From: Candidatus Mailhella excrementigallinarum
GTDB taxonomy: Bacteria > Desulfobacterota > Desulfovibrionia > Desulfovibrionales > Desulfovibrionaceae
Reading direction: 5' to 3'
Assembly: GCA_944324075.1 (NCBI GenBank)
Contig: CALUUZ010000005.1
Span: 124,001 to 188,000 of the forward strand
Length of the DNA stretch: 64,000 nucleotides
This document shows positions 58,302 to 64,000 of the stretch, in pieces (within the stretch, counting starts at the first letter, position 1; every line of letters begins with the position of its first letter). A program made the position numbers and the translations under genes. The notes below the pieces were generated by a model. That model worked only from the letters and a program-made list of their open reading frames with translations, was not told the origin of the DNA and ran no database searches.

Positions 58302-59459
58302 CTATTCCTCGTAATAGCTGGTTTCAGCTATTTTCATGGGCATAATCAGAACGGTGTAATCCGGATCTTCCGTTCCGCTGATCCCGCAGGGACCTTCCGC
58401 TCCGGTCAGAGTAAAGGTCAGTTCCCCTGATTGAAAATGTCCAAGGATATCAATGAGATTTCTGGTAGGGAAGGCGATGCGTTCCAGACTGCCGGAGAAG
58501 CTTACGTCCAGATTTTCCGTGGCGGATCCGGTCTCCTGTCCCTGGGCGCTCATGGTTACTTCCGTGGGGCTGAACTGGAAATAGGTGCAGCGGTCGCTCT
58601 CATTGTTGAAGATATGCAGGCGATCCAGCGATTCCTGACATTCTTTGCGTCTGAGTTTGAGCGTGGAGGCATCCGCAGCCTGCAGACGGGACAGAAAACT
58701 CAGATGATCAGGATAGATGAAGCCGGAGCGGGGCAGGCTCAGCGTTTCACTGCCGCTGCCTGTGCGCAGGTGAAAGCGGCGTTCGCTGATATTGAGCATG
58801 ACTTCATCCGTTCCCAGCCACTTGCGCAGTTCATTGACGTATTTCTTCTGCAGGAGCAGGCCGTCGGCGGGAAGTTTTGCTGCCAGCTCGTCATTCAGAA
58901 AACGGACCATGGCGAACTGATGTCCGTTCAGGCCGCAGACGTCCACCTTACCCGGCTCCACACTCTTGAGGCAGATGCAGGAGAGTGCTTCGGTGCTGTC
59001 GTCATCGCTGATGCAGAAGGAAACACGGTCGATAATGTCCTGAAAGAAGTCTCCTGCCCACAGCACGGCTCCTTCCTCCGGGAAGGGCGGCAGCGCCTGG
59101 AACCAGACGGGATCCGCCGCGGGCAGCTTGTAGGAACGGCGTCCCTGTTCGACAAGAAGCGTGTTGCTTTCCTTGTCCAGTCTGAGCTGGATATCCCCTC
59201 CGGGAAGACGGCGCAGAAGTTCCACAAAGGCGCGTCCGTTGACGCCGGCCTGTCCTTCTTCCCGGACTTCAGCGGGATAGGTGCCCGTGAATTCGATATT
59301 CACGTCCGTGGCCATGAGCGTCAGACGGCCCGTTTCTCCGCTTCCCGCCGCCTGAAGCCAGATGGAGCGCAGATAGGCGGCTCCCGCCTTGCTGGGGATG
59401 ATGGAGGCGGCTTTCTGCAGCCCATCGATGATCTGTTCCTTTTTCACTGTTATGATCAT
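58302..59459 (-). CDS. dnaN: DNA polymerase III beta subunit (sliding clamp)
   Basis: 385-residue clamp with three repeated domains; it forms a ring that tethers polymerase III and other enzymes to DNA. Family signs are the start ITVKKEQIIDGLQKAASIIP, LMATDVNIEFTGTYPAEV in domain 1, GLNGHQFAMVRFL in domain 2 and the C-terminal YTVLIMPMKI, where most clamps have xxxMPMRL. AGGA precedes the ATG. It follows dnaA on the same strand after 140 bases, the classical order, but gyrB and recF do not follow. Confidence 0.95.
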   Translation of the reverse strand: MIITVKKEQIIDGLQKAASIIPSKAGAAYLRSIWLQAAGSGETGRLTLMATDVNIEFTGTYPAEVREEGQAGVNGRAFVELLRRLPGGDIQLRLDKESNTLLVEQGRRSYKLPAADPVWFQALPPFPEEGAVLWAGDFFQDIIDRVSFCISDDDSTEALSCICLKSVEPGKVDVCGLNGHQFAMVRFLNDELAAKLPADGLLLQKKYVNELRKWLGTDEVMLNISERRFHLRTGSGSETLSLPRSGFIYPDHLSFLSRLQAADASTLKLRRKECQESLDRLHIFNNESDRCTYFQFSPTEVTMSAQGQETGSATENLDVSFSGSLERIAFPTRNLIDILGHFQSGELTFTLTGAEGPCGISGTEDPDYTVLIMPMKIAETSYYEE

Positions 59460-59560
59460 ATGTTTTTCCTGTAGTAAAAGGTTAGGTCCGGTTTTTATGT
59501 TCCTAATTCAGGTAACTGCTTGGGAATAAACAAGAAATTATGAACTGTCCGAAGGAGGGA

Positions 59561-59596
59561 AAAGGCACGTCAGGAACAGGAAGGGCTTGTGCCTTC
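59561..59596 (-). terminator. weak hairpin after dnaA
   Basis: On the minus strand AAGGCAC/GTGCCTTT around a 20-base loop, followed by TCCC. It sits at the dnaA stop and may partly terminate before dnaN. No DnaA boxes were seen in the dnaA-dnaN gap (59460-59599). Confidence 0.4.
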
Positions 59597-59599
59597 TCC

Positions 59600-61033
59600 T
59601 TATATGCGGTTCAGACAACGTTGTGTCAACTCCGTTACCAGAATGTGCATATCTTTGTTCGTAACTTGATTTTCCCTAATCTTTTTCACTGCATACATGA
59701 CGGTGCTGTGGTCCTTTCCACCGAAGATCCGCCCCAGAGAGGGGTAGGACTCCCCAAGCAGTTCCCTGCACAGGTACATGGCCATCTGACGGGCCTCCAC
59801 CAGTTGGTTGTCACGTTTTTTTCCTCTCAGATCCCTGGAGGAGAAGCCGTAATGCGCCGCCACCAGAGAAAGTACGGCCTCCGGCGTCAGGCTGTCGCGT
59901 GAACCCGAAGCGCGGAAGAATCCTTCCATATCCTGCTCATCCGGCATGTTGCCGGTATGACGGAAAAAGGCATGCATCCGCAGTATGACGCCGTGCAGAT
60001 GCCGGATCTGCCTGCTGCGGCGGGCCAGAAACAGCGGAGTTTCCCTGTCCGTATTCAGATGGAGTTCCCTGAGAAGATGGCGTGCATAGCTCAGGCGCAC
60101 ATCCAGATCGGCTTCCGCCAGCTCCAGCACCATGCCTTTGCGCAGGCGGGACAGGAGAGAGGGGGCAAGCTGTTCTTCCGAGGGGATGTCCGCCGCGTCC
60201 GCTCCGGCCAGTTCCGCCCTCTGCCGGGGGGAAAGGCAGGTGCATGCGCAGAGTACCGGTCTGTTTGTCGCTGTCAGAATGTCGATCAGGGAAGTGAGTT
60301 CTTCCTGCGCCTGGGGAGATCGGACAAGAAGATGCGTGTCGTCAAGACACAGGGCGGAGCAGCCGCGCAGCATGCCGCGCACGATCTCCTGCCTGGCAGG
60401 ACTCTGGCGGAAAAGTCCGGCGAAATCCGGTGCGGAAAGCGTATATATCCTGCCCTGTTCCGCAAGTGCGGGAATATGTCTGAGTGCTGCGGCCGCCGCC
60501 TTCAGCAGATGGGTTTTGCCTGTGCCGGGCAGTCCTCTCAGCAGAAGGGGGTTATACGGCATGGAACCGCATTTCAGATCCTCAAGCATGCTCCGGATGA
60601 TGGAAACGGCAAGCTCGTTCTTCTGCCCGGAGAAAAAGTTGTCGAAACCATATTCTTCCCTGTCCGGCGGAGACATGTCGGACGGCAGCGGGGACAGCGC
60701 GTCTGGAGCTGTGCCGGACGGATCTTCCGCCGTGTTTTCGGCTTCCGGGATCTCTCGGGGAGCGTCATGATATCTGACAGTGAGATGTGACCCCAGAGCC
60801 AGGTGTGCCGCGTGCTCAAGGGTGGAGGAGCGCCCGTCCTGCCGGAACCAGCGGGCATAGAGAGCATGGGGAAAATAGACATCCAGCACGGGAGAATCTC
60901 TTCCCTGCTCTGTTTCCCTTTTCGTTGCGGTTAATGAGAAGCCGAGGACTTCCATGCCCGGTTCCGTTTCCGGTCCGGGCAGGCAGGCAGTTATCAGCTT
61001 CCGGAGGTCTTCTTCAGAAATGCTTTCCGCCAC
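59600..61033 (-). CDS. dnaA: chromosomal replication initiator protein
   Basis: 477-residue initiator. Domain I ~1-95, an acidic/Pro-rich linker ~95-125, AAA+ domain III (Walker A GLPGTGKTH; Walker B ALCLDDTHLL) and DNA-binding domain IV with the signature region ARQMAMYLCRELLGESYPSL then GRIFGGKDHSTVMYAVKKI, which reads DNA boxes. The start codon is GTG at 61033 with GGAG at suitable spacing; no better ATG exists. dnaN follows. The upstream region (61034-61430) is filled with repeat elements and has no recognisable DnaA-box cluster, so the origin may lie elsewhere. Confidence 0.95.
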   Translation of the reverse strand: MAESISEEDLRKLITACLPGPETEPGMEVLGFSLTATKRETEQGRDSPVLDVYFPHALYARWFRQDGRSSTLEHAAHLALGSHLTVRYHDAPREIPEAENTAEDPSGTAPDALSPLPSDMSPPDREEYGFDNFFSGQKNELAVSIIRSMLEDLKCGSMPYNPLLLRGLPGTGKTHLLKAAAAALRHIPALAEQGRIYTLSAPDFAGLFRQSPARQEIVRGMLRGCSALCLDDTHLLVRSPQAQEELTSLIDILTATNRPVLCACTCLSPRQRAELAGADAADIPSEEQLAPSLLSRLRKGMVLELAEADLDVRLSYARHLLRELHLNTDRETPLFLARRSRQIRHLHGVILRMHAFFRHTGNMPDEQDMEGFFRASGSRDSLTPEAVLSLVAAHYGFSSRDLRGKKRDNQLVEARQMAMYLCRELLGESYPSLGRIFGGKDHSTVMYAVKKIRENQVTNKDMHILVTELTQRCLNRI

Positions 61034-61072
61034 CGTATACTCCGTTCATGAGAAAAAGAAGAATGAGGACAG

Positions 61073-61130
61073 GACATTTCGCTGGAGAAATGCTCCCGGA
61101 GTGAGGCGGAGGCGATGCAGCTCCGCTCTT
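61073..61130 (+). repeat. intergenic repeat family B, truncated copy B5
   Basis: CATTTC/GAAATG hairpin with GCTCCCGGAGTGAGGCGGAG and GCTCCGCTCT, the opening blocks of family B. It is cut where repeat C4 begins. Confidence 0.55.
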
Positions 61131-61131
61131 T

Positions 61132-61262
61132 TCATCAAAAATTCCCTTGTGGTTTGAGACCTCCCCCTTCAGGGGGAAAAGAGGAGTTGACAAGACGGCG
61201 AAGCCGATGAAATCCTTTTCCGTACCCCCTCCCCTCAGGGAGGGGCAAACCGCACGGATATG
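61132..61262 (-). repeat. intergenic repeat family C, copy C4
   Basis: CATCAAAAATTCCC, GTGGTTTGAGACCTCCCCCT, GGCGAAGCCGATGAAATCC, then CCCTCCCCTCAGGGAGGGG and CCGCACGGATATG. Carries a middle section (GACAAGACGGCGAAGCCG) also seen in C5. Joined directly to B5, upstream of dnaA. 61263-61430 shows no other feature. Confidence 0.65.
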
Positions 61263-61430
61263 TTCAGCCGCGCACGCTTTGATCACAGGTATCAGTATAG
61301 GGGAAAGACGGAAGATTTTCCAGTGCTGCGGCCTGTTTGCGGCGGGAATGGGCCGTACCTGGCCGGAGGAAAATTTTCCGGAGGCCGTTCTGGACAGCCT
61401 GCGGGAAAACGTATATTTCTCAAAAACATC

Positions 61431-62903
61431 ATGAAAAAATCATTCTTCCGCCGTATTCTTGTGAGGGAATGCCCGGTGTGGGGTATTCTGTTCGCATGTG
61501 TCTGCATAGTCTGCCTGACCGGGCGCGCTGCCGCCGAACCATCGGTCGGGACTTCCTCATCCCATACTGGGTCCCAGGCTGCTTCATCTGTGGGGGAACA
61601 GGAAAAGGAAGGTCTCTTCTCCTTTTTCGACAGTTTTTTTGAAGAGAAGAAGGAAGAGGCCGCAGATGCGGCGGACGCCGCGGAGACCGCGGACGCCGTG
61701 CGGGAAGAGTCCGCCGTTTCCGGAGAAGCCGAAGCTGATCCTGCTCCGTGGGAGGAAAATGATCGTTTTCTCGCTGAGCGCCATGAAGACGGCGCTCTTT
61801 CACTGAGTGGAACGGTGGAAAAAGGAGATACTGCGGGCGGCATTCTTCAGGAGCTTACCTCTTCCTCCGAGGCCTACGCCATCGTCGATGCGGCGGAAAA
61901 AGTCTGGCCGCTGCGGAAAATCCGTGTCGGACAGCCTTTCGTCTTCGTGCGGGATCATGCCGGAAACTTCGTCTCCTTTACCTATGAGGCCAATCGGGAC
62001 GAGCAGCTGGTTGTTTCGCGCCAGGATGGAGAACTGAAGGCGTCTCTGGAAAAAATTTCCTATGACATAGAGCTTGCTCTGGTGAAGGGCGAGATTGATT
62101 CCAGTCTGTTTGACTGTGTGGCGGGCCAGGGGGAAGAACCTTTGCTGGCCATTCGTCTGGCTGGTGTTTTTGAATGTGAAATCAACTTCATCAACGACAT
62201 ACGCGAACAGGACTCGTTCGAGGTTCTGGTGGAAAAACGCTACCGCAAGGGCGAATTCAAGGGATACGGCCATATTCTGGCTGCCTGGTTCACCAACCGG
62301 GGCAAGCGTTTCGAAGCCTATCTCTATGCCGGAGAGGACGGAGTTCTCCATCATTACAACGCCAGAGGAGAAGCCCTTCAGATGGCGCTGCTCAAGGCTC
62401 CTCTGGCCTTTACCCGCGTCAGTTCGAAATTCAACCTGAAACGCCGTCACCCCATTCTCGGGGTGGTACGCCCGCACGAGGGCATTGATTACGCGGCTCC
62501 GCACGGGACGCCGGTCAGAAGCGTGGGCGACGGGGTCGTTACCCGGGCCGGGTGGGGACAGGGATATGGCAAGATGATTGTCGTCAGGCACCGCAATGGG
62601 CTGGAAACGCAGTATGCCCATCTTTCCGGTTTCGCCAGGAATCTGAAGAAGGGCGCGAAGGTGGAAAGGGGAGATGTTATCGGTTTTGTGGGAGCCACCG
62701 GTCTTGCCACTGGTCCGCATCTTGATTTCCGTATGCGGAAGAACGGGAGGTTCGTCAATCCCGACGACATCATCGTGCCTCGCGAGGAACCTGTGGACAA
62801 GGCCCACATGGATGATTTCCGGCGCCAGGTTGCCTTGTCCCGCGCTTTCCTGCATGGCGAGACGGAACTTGCCGAGTATACTCCGGCGGAGTGGGCCCGT
62901 TGA
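61431..62903 (+). CDS. M23-family (LytM-type) peptidoglycan endopeptidase
   Basis: 490-residue envelope protein: signal/anchor at about residues 14-34 (VWGILFACVCIVCLTGRA), an acidic Ala/Glu-rich linker (~60-115), an OapA/LysM-like domain (~130-215) and the M23 peptidase domain (~330-440), which cuts peptide cross-links in the wall. HEGIDYAAPHGTPV gives the first zinc His and Asp; YAHLSG follows. The last motif, usually HLHF, is HLDF (GPHLDFRMRK), so the general-base His is Asp, a variant seen in other Gram-negative members. The ATG at 61431 is chosen because it begins the signal sequence; no good ribosome-binding site is visible. Confidence 0.85.
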   Translation: MKKSFFRRILVRECPVWGILFACVCIVCLTGRAAAEPSVGTSSSHTGSQAASSVGEQEKEGLFSFFDSFFEEKKEEAADAADAAETADAVREESAVSGEAEADPAPWEENDRFLAERHEDGALSLSGTVEKGDTAGGILQELTSSSEAYAIVDAAEKVWPLRKIRVGQPFVFVRDHAGNFVSFTYEANRDEQLVVSRQDGELKASLEKISYDIELALVKGEIDSSLFDCVAGQGEEPLLAIRLAGVFECEINFINDIREQDSFEVLVEKRYRKGEFKGYGHILAAWFTNRGKRFEAYLYAGEDGVLHHYNARGEALQMALLKAPLAFTRVSSKFNLKRRHPILGVVRPHEGIDYAAPHGTPVRSVGDGVVTRAGWGQGYGKMIVVRHRNGLETQYAHLSGFARNLKKGAKVERGDVIGFVGATGLATGPHLDFRMRKNGRFVNPDDIIVPREEPVDKAHMDDFRRQVALSRAFLHGETELAEYTPAEWAR

Positions 62904-62904
62904 G

Positions 62905-63073
62905 CTTCGTCAAAAACTTTCCCCTTTCAGGGGACGGGCGTTCCTGACAAGGCGGCAAGGCCGAGAACATCCTTATCCTGCACTTTCTCCCTTTGGGGAG
63001 AGACAATCCGCGCGACCACAGTCCCGTACTGCGGAGTCAGTCAGCGGATGGGGCGATGACTGTGGATTGAAAC
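62905..63073 (+). repeat. intergenic repeat family C, long copy C5
   Basis: TCAAAAACTTTCCCC, CCTGACAAGGCGGCAAGGCC, CTCCCTTTGGGGAGAGACAA, GCGGAGTCAGTCAGCGGATG and GACTGTGGATTGAAAC. Ends exactly at the queA start codon, with the opposite end of the element to that found at rnhA. Confidence 0.7.
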
Positions 63074-64000
63074 ATGGCGGACGTATTTTCCCTTGAAAGC
63101 TATGATTATGTTCTGCCCGAAGAGCGCATTGCCCAGCATCCGCCAAAGGTGCGGGGCACGTCGCGTCTGATGGTTCTGGATCGCGGAATGGAAGGCGACT
63201 GCTGGACGGATTCCTCATTTGACAGACTGCCGGAATTTCTTCCGGAAAAAGCTTTGCTTGTGGTCAACAATTCCCGCGTGATTCCCGCGCGCCTGTTCGG
63301 AAGAAAGCCGAGCGGCGGCAGGGCGGAGATGCTGTTGCTCACGCCTCCGGTTCTGCTGGAGAAGGACGCCCGTCCGGAGAGCGGTTCCGCCTGTCGCCTC
63401 GAGGCGGAAGCAGAGGCTCTGCTCAGACCGGGCAGAAGCATACGCGCCGGGGATATGCTCGATTTTGGCGAATTGCAGGCCGAAGTGCTGAAGAAGGGAG
63501 ATTTCGGCAGGCACACGCTGCGCCTTTTCTGGAAGGGGAATCTGACGGATATTCTGGAAAAAGCCGGAAAGCTGCCGCTGCCTCCGTATATCCGGCGGGA
63601 ACAGGATGAGGATGATATCTCCCGGTATCAGACCATGTATGCAAGAGAGGATAAAAAAGGCAGCGTGGCCGCGCCTACGGCCGGTCTGCACTTTACCGAG
63701 AAGATGCGCGGCCGGCTGCTTTCCCGGGGCGTTGAATGGGCGGAAGTGACGCTGCATGTCGGGTACGGAACGTTCAGCCCGGTGAGGGAAGAGGATATCC
63801 GGCAGCATCCCATGCATGCGGAATATGCGGAAATTCCTTATGAAACCGTGGAGGCCGTGCGCCGCGCGAAGCGGGATGGACGACCGGTGATTGCGGTAGG
63901 AACGACGTCGGCGCGAACGCTGGAGGGCGCGGCAGAGGCATGTGCGCGTGAAGGGAAGTGGCTTTTTTCTCCGGAAGGCATTTCCGGTTCATCTCCTGAT
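63074..64000 (+). CDS. queA: S-adenosylmethionine:tRNA ribosyltransferase-isomerase (partial, runs off window)
   Basis: Transfers and rearranges the ribosyl group of SAM onto preQ1-modified tRNA to give epoxyqueuosine at the wobble position. The visible ~309 residues start with MADVFSLESYDYVLPEERIA, then QHPPKVRGTSRLMVLDR as in QueA, LLVVNNSRVIPARLFGRK, and the conserved AAPTAGLHFTEKM and VTLHVGYGTFSPVREEDI. The C-terminus lies beyond 64000. The ATG directly follows repeat C5 and has no clear ribosome-binding site. Confidence 0.93.
   Translation, partial: MADVFSLESYDYVLPEERIAQHPPKVRGTSRLMVLDRGMEGDCWTDSSFDRLPEFLPEKALLVVNNSRVIPARLFGRKPSGGRAEMLLLTPPVLLEKDARPESGSACRLEAEAEALLRPGRSIRAGDMLDFGELQAEVLKKGDFGRHTLRLFWKGNLTDILEKAGKLPLPPYIRREQDEDDISRYQTMYAREDKKGSVAAPTAGLHFTEKMRGRLLSRGVEWAEVTLHVGYGTFSPVREEDIRQHPMHAEYAEIPYETVEAVRRAKRDGRPVIAVGTTSARTLEGAAEACAREGKWLFSPEGISGSSPD

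Noticed and set aside
57156..58430. Plus-strand open frame of 424 codons opposite the sirtuin and macrodomain genes
   Set aside because: The minus-strand genes have intact family motifs; this frame is a shadow produced by GC-rich codon bias.
63060..63070. DnaA-box-like TGTGGATTG upstream of queA
   Set aside because: It is part of repeat family C (TGTGGACTG in copy C1), stands alone and differs from TGTGGATAA at two positions.
1..64000. CRISPR arrays, phage genes or transposases
   Set aside because: No regularly spaced identical short repeats and no integrase, transposase or phage structural protein was seen.

Overview
The window looks like chromosomal DNA of a GC-rich, anaerobic, LPS-bearing delta-proteobacterium, most likely Desulfovibrionaceae (Desulfovibrio, Bilophila or Mailhella type). 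Support: a thioredoxin with the CPHC active site described for Desulfovibrio desulfothioredoxin, hldD for LPS heptose, many TRAP/TTT carboxylate transporters, sigma-54 regulation and Fe-S flavoenzymes. The species call is inference; no rRNA or tRNA gene, CRISPR array, phage or transposase gene was seen.

Layout. 1-10.1 kb is housekeeping: asnS-trmH, a periplasmic DegP/HtrA protease, an odd EPSP-synthase-like fusion followed by two small co-transcribed genes, hldD, and metNI. 10.2-22.5 kb is framed by two paralogous LysR regulator/anion-transporter pairs, with an MmgE/PrpD protein, an Old-Yellow-type FMN/FAD/Fe-S reductase and a TRAP transporter between them. 22.7-32 kb holds an amidohydrolase homologue lacking metal ligands, an opine-dehydrogenase-like protein, a cysteine-desulfidase-like protein, a ferredoxin/fumarate-reductase-like flavoprotein pair and a divergent TRAP system. 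32.6-42.3 kb holds a TTT transporter (divergent tctC and a fused tctA-tctB), a sigma-54 activator and two more Old-Yellow-type reductases. 42.8-45.2 kb has metQ, a stray flagellar rod-like protein, a membrane protein and rnhA. 45.3-55.9 kb is all on the minus strand: a sigma-54 activator with a CARF/RtcR-like sensor, TRAP binding protein, a sulfatase-fold enzyme with Thr at the nucleophile position, TRAP permease, desulfothioredoxin, thioredoxin reductase, a Trx-like protein without CxxC, a trigger-factor paralogue and a cysteine-synthase-like enzyme. 56.3-64 kb has a class-M sirtuin with its zinc macrodomain, dnaN, dnaA, an M23 peptidase and the start of queA.

How it fits together. At least five, probably seven, -24/-12 promoters precede the carboxylate-uptake and reductase genes. 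A TGAGAAAT repeat lies both upstream of the first sigma-54 activator gene and between two divergent sigma-54 promoters, so it is a plausible enhancer. The central 30 kb reads as a nutrient-acquisition island: import of small organic acids by TRAP, TTT and DASS carriers, then cytoplasmic flavin/Fe-S reduction. Substrates cannot be read from sequence. All three TRAP operons carry a strong hairpin between the binding-protein gene and the fused permease gene.

At least four families of intergenic repeats (called A, B, C and D here) occupy most gene-free stretches. Family C ends exactly at start codons and supplies the ribosome-binding site of three unrelated genes; family B elements end just before several others.
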